Positions 9,249 to 19,559 are shown, counted from the stretch's first letter. The stretch is DNA of 64,000 nt from an uncultured Coriobacteriaceae bacterium (GCA_944321435.1 CALULH010000001.1:186001-250000), one strand, 5' to 3'. Numbers and translations: made by a program. Notes: generated by a model from the letters alone, not told the origin.

Positions 9249-11531
9249 ATGACCAAGGTAAGCAAGACTTTCGAGCTCTACGGCAAGACCTACGTGCTGG
9301 AGAGCGGCGAGCTCGCCAAGCAGGCCACCGGCGCTGCGCTCGTCAAGCAGGGCGACACCACCATGCTTCTCACCGCCGTGGTGTCCAAGGAGCGCAAGAA
9401 CTACGACTTCTTCCCGCTGACGGTTGACTTCAACGAGAAGATGTACTCGGTGGGTCGCATTCCCGGCGGCTACCTCAAGCGCGAGGGCCGTCCCAGCGAG
9501 AAGGCCACCCTTACGGCCCGCATGATCGACCGCCCGATCCGCCCGAGCTTCCCGGCCGGCTTCCGCAACGAGGTGCAGATCGTGGCGACCTCGCTCGTGG
9601 CCGACCAGAAGAACCCCTTCGACGTGATCTGCGTCATGGGCGCGAGCCTGGCTCTCACGCTCGGAGGCGTGCCCTTCGAGGGCCCGCTTGCGTGCGTGCG
9701 CATTGGCCGCAACAAGGAGACCGGTGAGTTCATCGTGAACCCCACCTACGAGGAGCGCGAGAACTCCGACCTTGACCTGGAGCTCGCTGGCACCGCCGAC
9801 TTCATCTCCATGGTCGAGGCCTCGGCTGACGAGGTCTCCGAGGAGGACATGCTCGCCGCCATGGCCTTCGGCCAGGAGGCCATCGGTGCCTTCTGCCAGG
9901 CCCAGAAGGACTTCGTGGCCGCGTGGGAAGAGGTCAACGGCCCCATCGTGCCGAAGGACTACCCGCTGGACGAGCCGGTTCCCGCGGTGCACGACCGCGT
10001 TTTCGCGCACTACGACGAGATGGCCGCTGCGCTGCGCGACGCTGACAAGCAGAGCCGCATCGCCAAGGTCGAGGATCTGAAGGACGCCATCCGCGCCGAG
10101 TTCTCCGACGAGGAGCAGGAGACCTGGGCCCGCGAGATCCCCGTGGAGCTCAAGGCGCTCGAGAAGAAGGCCATGCGCACCATGGTCGTCGAGACCGGCG
10201 AGCGCGTCGACGGCCGCGCGGCAGACGAGATCCGCCCCATCATGGTCAAGGGCAGCTATCTGCCGCTCGTGCACGGATCGGGTCTCTTCCAGCGCGGTCA
10301 GACCCAGGTGCTCTCCGTGCTGGCGCTCGGCATGCTCAACGAGTGGCAGCGCCTCGACACTATCGAGCCGGTCGAGGGTAAGCGCTACATGCACCATTAC
10401 AACTTCCCGCCGTTCTGCACCGGCGAGACCGGCCGCATCGGCAGCCCCAAGCGCCGCGAGATCGGCCACGGCAACCTGGCCGAGCGCGCGCTTCTGCCCG
10501 TGCTTCCCTCCGAGGACGAGTTCCCCTACGCCATCCGCGTGGTCTCCGAGGTCATGGAGTCCAACGGCTCCTCGTCCATGGCGTCCACCTGCGCCAGCTG
10601 CCTTGCGCTCATGGACGGCGGCGTGCCGATCAAGCGCCCCGTCTCCGGTATCGCCATGGGCCTCATCCAGGAGGAGGGCAAGACGGTCGTCCTGTCCGAC
10701 ATCCAGGGCCTTGAGGACTTCCTGGGCGATATGGACTTCAAGGTGACCGGCACTGAGCGCGGTATCACCGCCATGCAGATGGACAACAAGGCCACCGGCC
10801 TCACACCCGAGATCCTCAGCACGGCCCTTGAGCAGGCCAAGCAGGGACGTGCCTTCATCCTCGACAAGATGCTCGAGGTCGTGCCCGAGCCGCGCCTCAC
10901 CGTGCGCCCGACGGCCCCGCAGATCGTCTCTATCCACATCAACCCGGATAAGATCCGCGACGTCATCGGTTCCGGCGGCAAGACCATCCGCGGCATCCAG
11001 GACGAGACCGGTGCCTCGGTCGAGGTCCAGGAGGACGGCACCGTCTACATCGGCGGCGATGAGGCGTCCGTCACGGCTGCCAAGGAGCGGATCGAGCTTA
11101 TCGTCAAGGTCCCCGAGATCGGTGAGGAGTACACGGGACGCGTCGTTTCCATCCAGCCCTTCGGCGCGTTCGTGAACCTGCTGCCCGGCAAGGACGGCCT
11201 GCTGCACATCAGCCGTGTGGCCGTGGGTCGCGTCGACAAGGTCGAGGACGTGCTCAACATCGGCGACGAGGTCAAGGTCAAGGTCATCGACGTCGACGAG
11301 AAGGGCAAGATCTCGCTCGATCGTCTCGAGAAGCCGCATGCGCCCGCCGGCTCCGGCGACGGTCGCGGCAATCACACCAACTTCTCCGGCCCCCGCGACC
11401 GCGGTGCGCGCCCGGGCCGCAACAGCGGCCGCCCCTACGCCGGCGGCGAGCGACGCGAGCGCTCCGACCGCGGCGGCTACCGCGGGGGCGACAACGGCGA
11501 GCGCCGTCCGCGCCGCCACCACGAGGGGTAA
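9249..11531 (+). CDS. pnp: Polyribonucleotide nucleotidyltransferase (PNPase)
   Basis: Phosphorolytic 3'-5' exoribonuclease and polymerase, a core RNA-decay enzyme. The 760-residue product has two RNase PH domains around an all-helical linker, a KH domain from about residue 558 (INPDKIRDVIGSGGKTIRGI), an S1 domain from about 625 (EEYTGRVVSIQPFGAFVNL), and an Arg/Gly-rich tail from about 698 with repeated RG and RR pairs. The ATG at 9249 directly follows GAAAGAGGAAAG; an in-frame ATG at 9132 would add 39 basic residues outside the family and is rejected. A strong terminator follows. Confidence 0.97.
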   Translation: MTKVSKTFELYGKTYVLESGELAKQATGAALVKQGDTTMLLTAVVSKERKNYDFFPLTVDFNEKMYSVGRIPGGYLKREGRPSEKATLTARMIDRPIRPSFPAGFRNEVQIVATSLVADQKNPFDVICVMGASLALTLGGVPFEGPLACVRIGRNKETGEFIVNPTYEERENSDLDLELAGTADFISMVEASADEVSEEDMLAAMAFGQEAIGAFCQAQKDFVAAWEEVNGPIVPKDYPLDEPVPAVHDRVFAHYDEMAAALRDADKQSRIAKVEDLKDAIRAEFSDEEQETWAREIPVELKALEKKAMRTMVVETGERVDGRAADEIRPIMVKGSYLPLVHGSGLFQRGQTQVLSVLALGMLNEWQRLDTIEPVEGKRYMHHYNFPPFCTGETGRIGSPKRREIGHGNLAERALLPVLPSEDEFPYAIRVVSEVMESNGSSSMASTCASCLALMDGGVPIKRPVSGIAMGLIQEEGKTVVLSDIQGLEDFLGDMDFKVTGTERGITAMQMDNKATGLTPEILSTALEQAKQGRAFILDKMLEVVPEPRLTVRPTAPQIVSIHINPDKIRDVIGSGGKTIRGIQDETGASVEVQEDGTVYIGGDEASVTAAKERIELIVKVPEIGEEYTGRVVSIQPFGAFVNLLPGKDGLLHISRVAVGRVDKVEDVLNIGDEVKVKVIDVDEKGKISLDRLEKPHAPAGSGDGRGNHTNFSGPRDRGARPGRNSGRPYAGGERRERSDRGGYRGGDNGERRPRRHHEG

Positions 11532-11572
11532 TCCTCCCGCATAAACGCTGTGCTTTGCTGTAACGCACGGTC

Positions 11573-11648
11573 AGGGGCCCGACCGTAAGGAACCTGGATT
11601 TTGCCCGATATCAAAATCCAAAACCCTTACGGTCGGGCCCTCTTTTTT
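11573..11648 (+). terminator. Strong intrinsic terminator of pnp
   Basis: A 16-bp perfect stem (11575-11590 with 11625-11640) is followed by TCTTTTTT. The apical region carries a second short stem, GGATTTT at 11596 pairing with AAAATCC at 11613. Together they form a two-tier hairpin at the end of the rpsO-pnp unit. Confidence 0.93.
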
Positions 11649-11891
11649 CATTGCAGGTGTTCCGACGCACATGCCGTCCGCATACTGTCCCCGGGCTCCC
11701 CATGCGCTTTTCAAGAACTTCTCGCCCGAAACCCTAACGCCGTGTTTGCGAAGATTCGGTAAACGGTAGAATATTGAGCACCTGCGACATACGGCGCATC
11801 CAACCCTCCGCACAGCGCCTGTCATATCTGCTCCGTATACGGCTGCGGCCGTGATCCATATCAACCCCGAAGGGAAGGAGAACCCCTCAAC
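11649..11891 (+). promoter_or_regulatory. Upstream region of rnj with a probable promoter
   Basis: There is no gene in this interval. A candidate -10 TAGAAT near 11767, with TTTGCG about 16 bp upstream, is the best promoter match; the long remaining leader ends with the strong Shine-Dalgarno GAAGGGAAGGAG before the rnj ATG. Nothing else was recognised. Confidence 0.35.
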
Positions 11892-13559
11892 ATGCCAAAA
11901 CGAAAGAACCCGCCGCTGCGGATCGTCCCGCTGGGAGGACTTGACGGCATCGGCAAGAACATGACCGCCTTCGAGTGCGGCAACGACATGGTGCTCGTGG
12001 ATGCGGGCCTCATGTTCCCGGACGACTCCCAGCCCGGTATCGACCTGGTGCTTCCCGATTACAGCTACGTGCTGGAGAACGAGGAGAAGCTCCGCGGCAT
12101 CGTGATCACCCACGGCCACGAGGACCATACGGGCGCCCTACCGTACCTGCTTCAGGACCTCAACGTGCGCGTGCCCATCTACTCGAGCAAGCTCACCTTG
12201 GGCTTCATCGAGGGCAAGCTCGCAGAGCACCGCCTCAAGAACGTCAAGATGCGCGAGGTCCAGGACGGCTCCCATGTCAACATGGGCTGCATCTCCATCG
12301 ACTTCTTCTCCATGACCCACTCCATCCCTGCCGCGCTCGGCGTCTTCATCCGCACGCCGCAGGGCACCGTCATGCACACGGGAGACTTCAAGCTCGACCA
12401 GACGCCCATCGACGGCGTGCGGCCGGACTACGCGCTCATCAACAAGTTCGCGCGACAGGGCATCGACCTTTTGCTCTCCGACTCGACCAACGCCACCGTG
12501 CCCGGCTTCACCAAGTCCGAGGCGGAGGTGGGGGCATCGCTGCGCCACATCATCAAAAACGCCGAGGGGCGCGTCTTCGTGGCGAGCTTCTCGAGCCATA
12601 TCCACCGCCTGCAGCAGATCTGCGACGCCGCCGTGGGCTGTGGCCGCAAGGTCGTGGTGACGGGCCGCTCCATGCTCACCAACACCGGCGTGGCGCGCGA
12701 GCTCGGCTATCTCAAGGTCCCGGACGACTCCATCGTTGACGCCTTCGAGGTGGGCTCCATCCCCGAGGAAAAGATCGTGGTCATGTGCACCGGCTCCCAG
12801 GGCGAGCCGCTTTCGGCGCTGTCGCGCATGGCCAACGGCGAGCACAAGACCCTCTCCATCCACGAGGGGGACACCGTCATCATCTCGGCCACACCTGTTC
12901 CGGGCAACGAGAAGGCCGTCCAGCAGGTCATCAACAACTTGGCCAAGCTGGGATGCGAGGTCTACGACAAGTCCAAGATGCTCGTGCACGTCTCGGGCCA
13001 CGGGTCCCAGGAGGAGCTCAAGCTCATGCTCGCCATGACGCATCCGAGCTACTTCATGCCTGTCCACGGCGAGGCCGTGCACCTGCGCGCACATGCGGAT
13101 CTGGGCGAGAAGGTCGGGATCCCGCGCGACCGCATCTTCGTGCTGGACAACGGCGACACGCTCGAAATGCGCGACGGCCAGGTCAAGGTCGGAGCGCCGG
13201 TTGAGTCCGGCGTGGTGTACGTCGACGGCCTGCGGATCGCCGACGCCGACCCCGTGGTCCTGCGCGACCGTCAGAAGCTCGCAAACGACGGCCTTGTGAC
13301 CGTGGTGGTCACCGTCTCGCCCAAGCACGGGCGCGTGGAGGGCATCGAGTTCTCCAGCCGCGGCGTGAGCTTCTCGACCGACGACGAGTTCACCGTCGAC
13401 GCCAACGAGGCCATCCTGCGCACCATCGAGAAGGGCTCCTTCAACTTCACCACGGGCACCGACGCCGTGCGCAAAGCCGTGCGCGACTCGCTCACCAACT
13501 TCCTATGGAACCGCACCCATTCACGGCCGATGATCATCCCGGTCGTCATGGAGGTCTAG
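11892..13559 (+). CDS. rnj: Ribonuclease J
   Basis: Metallo-beta-lactamase/beta-CASP ribonuclease with endonuclease and 5'-3' exonuclease activity in RNA decay and rRNA maturation. The 555 residues include the metal motif HGHEDHTGALPYL (H74, H76, D78, H79), the beta-CASP region and the C-terminal motif VSGHGSQEELKLM. Start ATG at 11892 has a strong Shine-Dalgarno. ftsK starts right after the stop. It sits between pnp and rny, so three main RNA-decay enzymes fall within about 15 kb. Confidence 0.96.
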   Translation: MPKRKNPPLRIVPLGGLDGIGKNMTAFECGNDMVLVDAGLMFPDDSQPGIDLVLPDYSYVLENEEKLRGIVITHGHEDHTGALPYLLQDLNVRVPIYSSKLTLGFIEGKLAEHRLKNVKMREVQDGSHVNMGCISIDFFSMTHSIPAALGVFIRTPQGTVMHTGDFKLDQTPIDGVRPDYALINKFARQGIDLLLSDSTNATVPGFTKSEAEVGASLRHIIKNAEGRVFVASFSSHIHRLQQICDAAVGCGRKVVVTGRSMLTNTGVARELGYLKVPDDSIVDAFEVGSIPEEKIVVMCTGSQGEPLSALSRMANGEHKTLSIHEGDTVIISATPVPGNEKAVQQVINNLAKLGCEVYDKSKMLVHVSGHGSQEELKLMLAMTHPSYFMPVHGEAVHLRAHADLGEKVGIPRDRIFVLDNGDTLEMRDGQVKVGAPVESGVVYVDGLRIADADPVVLRDRQKLANDGLVTVVVTVSPKHGRVEGIEFSSRGVSFSTDDEFTVDANEAILRTIEKGSFNFTTGTDAVRKAVRDSLTNFLWNRTHSRPMIIPVVMEV

Positions 13560-13560
13560 C

Positions 13561-16299
13561 TTGGCACAGAAACGCAGCTCAAACGCAGCTCAACCCAAGA
13601 AGAAGGGCGCCGGCAGGGGAGCGGGCGGGGCAGGGCTCCGCGCGGCCTCCGCGGCGCCTGCCGCCGCTCCCGAGCCGTTGATGGAGGAGGGTACGGCCCG
13701 CGACCTTTTGGCCGTGGGCCTTGCCGTCGTGGCGGTCGTCTCGCTCATCGCGGTCGTGGCTCCCTCCACGGCACCCGTCACCGCGGCCATCGCCTCCTTC
13801 TACCATGCCGGATTCGGCCTGGGCGCCTTCGTGCTGCCGCTGCTGCTTCTGGCTTTCGCGGTGCTGCTCTTCTTGCGCAGCGGCTTTCCCGTGCGCGCGC
13901 GCAGCGTTTGCGGCGGCGTCATCGTCTTCGTCGGCATCTTGGCGCTCCTCGCGCTCTTCGTCCAAACCGGCGTGGCCGGCCCCGGAGCCTCGGAGGATAT
14001 GGCGCGCAGCACCTTCTTCGGCTACGCGCACCTTGCCGCCTCCGGCGGATACGTGGGCTGCACGCTGGCTTACGCCCTGCGCTCCGCCTTCGGAACGGCC
14101 ATCGCCGCCGTGGTGCTCGTAGGCCTCGTGGTGGCGGGGCTCGTGGTGCTGGGGCTGTCCATCGGAGACCTGGTCCAGGGCCTGCGCGAACGCGTCGAGG
14201 AGCTGGTTGACCGGCGCCGCGTGCCCGTGAACGACACCCCCTGGGGAGAGGCGGTGCCGGCACCGCAACCTGCCGGCCGGCCCCAGCAGGCCCAAGGACA
14301 GCTCTTCGATGCTGCGGAAACGGCGTTTCTCGGCAGCCGCATGACCACGGTGCTCGACCGCGAGGCGGGCGTCGACTACGGTGAGGACCCGTTCGTCGAC
14401 GTGACCGCGCAGATCCCGGCCGACGAGGCAAAGACCACGCTCCTCCCGTTTGCCGAGGGAGCGCGTGCGGACGGGGTGTCCCCGCAGGACAGCGGGTCCT
14501 TCCCGCTGATGGACGCCGTGCTTTCCGATGACGAGGAGGAGCCCGCGGCGCCATCCCGCCCTGCGAGCCGCGCATCCAAGGCGAAGCCGTCAAAATCCGT
14601 CGGCTCAGAGCGCCCCTCCCGCGCGCCGGCTTCGAACAAAACCGACAAGCCCGACCAGGCGGAGCCGGGGGAGGCGGATGCCGACGTGGTGGTGCCGGAC
14701 TTCCTCAGGAAAGCTGCGTCCGAGGCCGTGGAGGCTCAGGAGAAGATCGCCCGTCAGGCTCCCGAGGGCACGGGAAACGCCGTGGTGCGCGGCGTCAAGC
14801 GCGCCGCTCGTGCAGCCGCCAGCGCCGTGGTGGGCCTTCCGCCCATGTCCTTGCTCAAAAGCAACCCGCAGACAGCCTCTTCGACGGTCGACCGCCAGGA
14901 GCTCGAGCAGACCGCGGCGAGCCTGCAGTCCACCCTTGCCGAGTTCAACCTGCAGGCGCGCGTGGTCGGCCTTATCGCCGGCCCCACCGTCACCACCTAC
15001 AAGGTGCAGATGGGCGAGGGCGAGCGCGTAAGCAAGATCCAGAACCTTGAGGACGATATCGCGCTTTCACTGGCTGCCGAGGCGGTCCGCATTTTCGCGC
15101 CCATCCCGGGCACGTCGCTCGTGGGTGTCGAGGTTCCCAACCGCACGCGGCAGAACGTCAGCCTGGGAGACGTGCTGCCTTACGCCAAGGGCGGTCCTTT
15201 GGAGCTCGCCATCGGACGCGACGTCGAGGGCGCCCCGGTCATCGCCGACTTGGCCAAGATGCCGCACCTGCTCATTGCAGGCTCGACCGGATCGGGCAAG
15301 TCCGTCATGATCAACGCGATCCTCTCCTCGATCCTCATGCGCGCGGTTCCCGATGACGTGCGCCTCATCATGGTCGACCCCAAGCGCGTGGAGCTTTCGG
15401 GCTACAACGGCCTTCCGCACCTGTACGTGCCGGTGGTGACCGAGCCCAAGCAGGCCGCGAGCGCCCTTTCCTGGGGCGTGGCCGAGATGGAGCGGCGCCT
15501 CAAGATCTTTGAGCGCCTGAACGTGCGCAACATCGGCACCTTCAACAAGAAGCAGGCCGCGGGGGCCTACGAGTCCTATGACAACCCGCCGGACAAGATG
15601 CCGTACCTCGTCATCATCATCGACGAGCTCTCCGACCTTATGATGGTCGCCGGCAAGGACGTCGAGGCCTCCATCGTGCGCATCGCGCAGCTCGGCCGCG
15701 CGGCGGGCATCCACCTCATCGTCGCCACGCAGCGCCCCAGCTCCGATGTGGTGACGGGCCTCATCAAGGCGAACATCATCAACCGCATCGCCTTCAAGGT
15801 GGCTACGGGCATCGATTCGCGCGTCATCATCGACCAAGTGGGCGCCGAGAAGCTCATCGGCTTGGGCGACATGCTCTTTTCCAAGGTGGACTGGGGCAAG
15901 CCCAAGCGCATCCAGGGCTGCTTCGTGTCCGACGAGGAGATCGCCCAGATCGTCGCCTTCTGGAAGGAGCAGGGCGACCCCGAGTACCACGAGGAGATTC
16001 TCTCCGCGGTATCTCCCGCCATGGGCGCCGCCGCCTCGGGCGGGGGGCATGAGGCGGGGGAGGACGACCCGCTCGTCTGGGAGGCCGCGCAGATCGTGGT
16101 CGACTCCGGCCTGGGATCGACTTCCGGCTTGCAGCGCCGACTCAAGGTCGGCTACGCGCGAGCTGGTAGAATAATGGACATGCTTGAGGAGAAGGGCGTC
16201 GTCGGCCCGCCCGACGGCTCGAAGCCGCGCGAGGTGCTCCTCGATGCCGAGGGGCTCGAGGAGCTCATGCGCGTGGAGCAGCGGATGGACGACGCTTAA
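13561..16299 (+). CDS. ftsK: DNA translocase FtsK/SpoIIIE
   Basis: Septum-located DNA pump that clears chromosomes from the closing division site. The 912-residue product has four N-terminal membrane segments (about 50-210), an acidic/Pro/Ala-rich linker (210-420), the motor domain with Walker A GSTGSGKS (about 574-582) and Walker B VIIIDELSD (about 684-692), and a C-terminal winged-helix gamma domain (about 840-912) for KOPS recognition. The start is a TTG at 13561: the GGAGGT Shine-Dalgarno lies inside the last codons of rnj, one base separates the genes, and no ATG fits. Confidence 0.94.
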   Translation: MAQKRSSNAAQPKKKGAGRGAGGAGLRAASAAPAAAPEPLMEEGTARDLLAVGLAVVAVVSLIAVVAPSTAPVTAAIASFYHAGFGLGAFVLPLLLLAFAVLLFLRSGFPVRARSVCGGVIVFVGILALLALFVQTGVAGPGASEDMARSTFFGYAHLAASGGYVGCTLAYALRSAFGTAIAAVVLVGLVVAGLVVLGLSIGDLVQGLRERVEELVDRRRVPVNDTPWGEAVPAPQPAGRPQQAQGQLFDAAETAFLGSRMTTVLDREAGVDYGEDPFVDVTAQIPADEAKTTLLPFAEGARADGVSPQDSGSFPLMDAVLSDDEEEPAAPSRPASRASKAKPSKSVGSERPSRAPASNKTDKPDQAEPGEADADVVVPDFLRKAASEAVEAQEKIARQAPEGTGNAVVRGVKRAARAAASAVVGLPPMSLLKSNPQTASSTVDRQELEQTAASLQSTLAEFNLQARVVGLIAGPTVTTYKVQMGEGERVSKIQNLEDDIALSLAAEAVRIFAPIPGTSLVGVEVPNRTRQNVSLGDVLPYAKGGPLELAIGRDVEGAPVIADLAKMPHLLIAGSTGSGKSVMINAILSSILMRAVPDDVRLIMVDPKRVELSGYNGLPHLYVPVVTEPKQAASALSWGVAEMERRLKIFERLNVRNIGTFNKKQAAGAYESYDNPPDKMPYLVIIIDELSDLMMVAGKDVEASIVRIAQLGRAAGIHLIVATQRPSSDVVTGLIKANIINRIAFKVATGIDSRVIIDQVGAEKLIGLGDMLFSKVDWGKPKRIQGCFVSDEEIAQIVAFWKEQGDPEYHEEILSAVSPAMGAAASGGGHEAGEDDPLVWEAAQIVVDSGLGSTSGLQRRLKVGYARAGRIMDMLEEKGVVGPPDGSKPREVLLDAEGLEELMRVEQRMDDA

Positions 16300-16312
16300 A
16301 CGAGGAGTTGCC

Positions 16313-17602
16313 ATGGCCCGCTTCAGCGAAATGCTTCTCAATCGGCGTCGCCAGCTGGGGATGTCGATTCAGCAGGTCGCGAACGTCATAAAGATTCGCC
16401 CGCAGATCATCGAGTACTTCGAGAACGGCGAGTTCACGCAAATGCCCCCGCGCGGTTACGCCCAGGGCATGATTTCCAGCTATGCGCGCTACCTGGGGCT
16501 CAACCCGCGCGAGGTCATTGATGCGTACTTCGACGATCTTTACGAGTTCGAGAAGAGCGCGCGCACGCAGGCGGGCCGTTTCCAAGACGCCGTGATGGAG
16601 AGCACGCCGCGCTCGGCCGCCGGGTCCCGCGTTGCGCCCTCCCGCCTCGCGGGGGCACGCGGGTCCGCCCGGCCGCCCCAGGCCGGATACCTGACCGACT
16701 ACGAGGCGGTGCACGGCTCCGATGTCACGCGCTCCTTGCCGCGCAACGCCTACAGCCCTGCGCCAGCCGACCGCAGGCGCAGCCAGGCGGGCTCCATGCG
16801 CCGCACCGGCGTTTCCGCCTCCCCGCGCGGAGGCTCCGCGCGCCGCGGGTCGGCGCCGTCCTCCCGACGGGGTTCAGCCGAATCCCGGGCGCAGCGCCGC
16901 GAGGCGCCTTACGGGCGCCGCGCGAGCGCGCCGTCGCGCTCCGGTCGGCGCGGCCAGCCGCAGGGCATCACCCTCGACCCGCGCCTGCTCATGATCGGCG
17001 GGGCCCTCTTAGTCGTGCTGCTCATTGTGCTCGTGGTCCTCGTGGTGCGCGGCTGCACCGCGCAGCCCGCCTCCACGGACAGCTCCGGCACCGCGGCCGC
17101 AACGCAAACGGCGGGCACGGATGCCGCGGGCGGCGCAGATCCGTCCGCGGACGAGTCCGATGCGGGCGCTGCGGCCGACATGGGCTCAACCGACCAGGAG
17201 GGCGGCGACAACTCCTCGGCTGACGCCGCCGGAGACGAGACCGGCTCTCAGGACGCCTCCTCGGACGCCGTGCCCGAGCAGACCGTCATGACCGTCTCGG
17301 TTGACGACGGCTCGTCGGTTTGGATGGAGATCACGGTGGACGGCACGGCGGTTTACGCCGCTCAGACGGAAGGGCCGTTCGAGCAGGAGTACACCCCGTC
17401 CGAGACGTTCGAGATCCGCGTCGACAAATCCGAGGCGGTGACCGTGCTTCAGAACGGTGAGGAGATTAGCTTCGACCGCAAGAGCGCCGGTGTGAGCCGC
17501 ATCACGGTCGAAGTGCCCCAGGCGAGCGCGGACACCGCGGACGCCGGCGCCGCCGCGGACGGCGTGACCGACGGAAGCGCCGACGGAACCACGCAGGAGT
17601 AG
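16313..17602 (+). CDS. RodZ-like helix-turn-helix membrane protein
   Basis: Bitopic protein of the RodZ/YmfM type, which links the MreB cytoskeleton to cell-shape control. The 429 residues contain an N-terminal Xre-like HTH (about 5-65), a long Arg/Ser/Ala-rich basic linker (about 80-220), one transmembrane helix (about 225-248), a low-complexity Ser/Thr/Asp/Ala linker and a C-terminal DUF4115-like beta domain (about 325-405; WMEITVDG, SETFEIRVDKSEAV). Start ATG at 16313 follows CGAGGAG. The position after ftsK and before rimO/pgsA matches Bacillus ymfM. No mreB is in the window, so the shape role is inferred. Confidence 0.82.
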   Translation: MARFSEMLLNRRRQLGMSIQQVANVIKIRPQIIEYFENGEFTQMPPRGYAQGMISSYARYLGLNPREVIDAYFDDLYEFEKSARTQAGRFQDAVMESTPRSAAGSRVAPSRLAGARGSARPPQAGYLTDYEAVHGSDVTRSLPRNAYSPAPADRRRSQAGSMRRTGVSASPRGGSARRGSAPSSRRGSAESRAQRREAPYGRRASAPSRSGRRGQPQGITLDPRLLMIGGALLVVLLIVLVVLVVRGCTAQPASTDSSGTAAATQTAGTDAAGGADPSADESDAGAAADMGSTDQEGGDNSSADAAGDETGSQDASSDAVPEQTVMTVSVDDGSSVWMEITVDGTAVYAAQTEGPFEQEYTPSETFEIRVDKSEAVTVLQNGEEISFDRKSAGVSRITVEVPQASADTADAGAAADGVTDGSADGTTQE

Positions 17603-17649
17603 ACCGCGCGGCGATCCGCCGCGCCTTTGGAACCGAAAGGAGCCATCTT

Positions 17650-18147
17650 ATGGCCAAGGACGCAAGCTTCGACGTTGTCTCCCAGGTTGACCTGCAGGAA
17701 GTTGACAACGCATACCAGCAGGCCGCTCGCGAGCTCTCGCAGCGCTACGATCTGAAGGACTCGGGCGCCACTATCGAGCTTTCCAAGCCCGAGAAGACCA
17801 TCACCGTAACGGCACCCGCTGATTTCGTTGCGCGCCAGGTCATCGACATGGTCGGCAGCAAGCTGATAAAGCGCAAGATCGATCTTCAGGCGGTCAAGTG
17901 GGGAGATCCGCAGGCCGCGTCCGGCGGCTCGGTGCGTGTTGTGGGCCGCATCATCGAGGGTATCGACCAGGACACCGCCAAGCGCATCAACAAGGACATC
18001 AAGGGCACCAAGCTCAAAGTCAAGGTGACCATCGAGGCGGACAAGCTCCGCGTGAGCTCGCCGTCGCGCGACACCCTGCAGCAAGTTATCGCCTTCCTGC
18101 GCGATCAGGACTACGGCCAGCCGCTGCAGTACGTCAACTACCGCTAA
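17650..18147 (+). CDS. yajQ: YajQ family nucleotide-binding protein
   Basis: The 165-residue protein matches the UPF0234/YajQ family end to end: FDVVSQVDLQEVDNAYQQA at the start and LRDQDYGQPLQYVNYR at the end. The family binds nucleotides or cyclic-di-GMP in some species; a molecular role here is not established. The ATG at 17650 follows GAAAGGAG. It lies between the RodZ-like gene and rimO on the same strand. Confidence 0.92.
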   Translation: MAKDASFDVVSQVDLQEVDNAYQQAARELSQRYDLKDSGATIELSKPEKTITVTAPADFVARQVIDMVGSKLIKRKIDLQAVKWGDPQAASGGSVRVVGRIIEGIDQDTAKRINKDIKGTKLKVKVTIEADKLRVSSPSRDTLQQVIAFLRDQDYGQPLQYVNYR

Positions 18148-18206
18148 GCGCGCCAGCCCGCGCGCCGGACCTGCCCTGCGGGTCCCGCCGTCCAGAAGAG
18201 GAATAC

Positions 18207-19559
18207 ATGACCGAAACCCTGGGTTCCATACTCTACATCACGCTTGGCTGCGCCAAAAACGAGGTCGACACCGACCGCATGCGCGCGCGTCTGACCGCCG
18301 CCGGCTACGCCGAGGCCCCTGACGCCGATACTGCCGACTGCGTGATCGTAAACACCTGCTCGTTTCTCGCCTCCGCCACCGAGGAGAGCGTAACCACCAC
18401 CATCGAGCTCGCCGAAGAGGTTCAGGACGGTATACGCGCCGTGCCGATCGTGATGTGCGGATGCGTTCCCTCGCGCTACGGCGACGAGCTGCCCTCCGAG
18501 CTCCCCGAGGTTGCCGCCTTCGTGCGCACGGACGAGGAGGACGGCATCGTCGAGCGCGTCGACGCGGTTCTCGGAATCAAGCGCTCCGAGCCTCCCTTCA
18601 TCCCCGATACGCTGCGCACCGTTACCGCGGCGAGCGCCTATGTGAAGATCTCCGACGGCTGCGACCGCTTCTGCAGCTTCTGCGCCATTCCCTACATCCG
18701 CGGGCGCTACGCCTCCCGTCCCGCCGACGAGATCGTCGCCGAGGTGCGCGAGCTGGTGGCAGGCGGCGTGCGCGAGATCGTCCTCATAGGCCAGGACACG
18801 GGCATTTGGGGATGCGATCTCGCCCCCGACGCCCCGGGTCCGCGCACGCTTGCGGACCTGCTGCGCGCCGTTGCCGAGGCCGTGCGCCCCGCGCACGTCT
18901 GGGTGCGCGTGCTCTACCTGCAGCCCGAGGGCATGACCGACGACCTTATCGCCGCCATACGCGACACCCCCGAGGTTCTGCCCTACATCGACATCCCCAT
19001 CCAGCATTGCAACGCGCGCGTCCTCAAGAGCATGCGGCGCAGCGGCTCTGCCGCGGAGCTCGAGGCGCTCTTCGACCGCCTGCGCAACGAGATTCCGGGC
19101 ATGGTGCTGCGCTCTACGGCCATGGCCGGCTTCCCCGGCGAAACGGAGGACGAGGCCGAGGAGCTCCTCGAGTTCTTGGACCGCGTTGGGTTTGACTACA
19201 CGAGCGTCTTTGCCTACTCCCGGGAAGACGGGACGCTTGCGGCGCGCATGCCCGACCAGGTGGACGAGGATGTCAAACGCGAGCGCACCCAAGCGCTCGT
19301 CGACCTGGCCGAGTCCCTGGGCTTCGCCGCCACGGCGGCGCATGTGGGCGAGAGGGCCGAGGTTATCATCGACGGGGTTGAGGAGAACGACGGCCAAATG
19401 GAGTTCGTGGGACACGCTTGGTTCCAAGCCCCCGATTCCGACGGCGCCGTGCACCTGGACGTCGAGGACGCGCGCGTGGGCGATATGGTAACCTGTGAGT
19501 TCACGGACAGCTTCTGCTACGAGCTTATAGGACATGTGGTGACCAATACCGATGAGTAG
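18207..19559 (+). CDS. rimO: Ribosomal protein S12 methylthiotransferase RimO
   Basis: Radical-SAM enzyme that adds a methylthio group to an aspartate of ribosomal protein S12. The 450-residue product has the UPF0004 domain beginning with TLGCAKNEVDTDRM, the SAM motif C152, C156, C159 (CDRFCSFC), the RimO-like IPIQHCNARVLKSMRR stretch, and a TRAM domain at the end. Start ATG at 18207 is behind AGAAGAGG. Its last 8 bp overlap pgsA. Confidence 0.94.
   Translation: MTETLGSILYITLGCAKNEVDTDRMRARLTAAGYAEAPDADTADCVIVNTCSFLASATEESVTTTIELAEEVQDGIRAVPIVMCGCVPSRYGDELPSELPEVAAFVRTDEEDGIVERVDAVLGIKRSEPPFIPDTLRTVTAASAYVKISDGCDRFCSFCAIPYIRGRYASRPADEIVAEVRELVAGGVREIVLIGQDTGIWGCDLAPDAPGPRTLADLLRAVAEAVRPAHVWVRVLYLQPEGMTDDLIAAIRDTPEVLPYIDIPIQHCNARVLKSMRRSGSAAELEALFDRLRNEIPGMVLRSTAMAGFPGETEDEAEELLEFLDRVGFDYTSVFAYSREDGTLAARMPDQVDEDVKRERTQALVDLAESLGFAATAAHVGERAEVIIDGVEENDGQMEFVGHAWFQAPDSDGAVHLDVEDARVGDMVTCEFTDSFCYELIGHVVTNTDE

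Noticed and set aside
9165..11522. 785-codon open frame on the minus strand opposite pnp
   Set aside because: It is a GC-rich antisense shadow of pnp with Leu/Asp/Gly/His-rich low-information sequence and no domain; pnp is certain on the plus strand.
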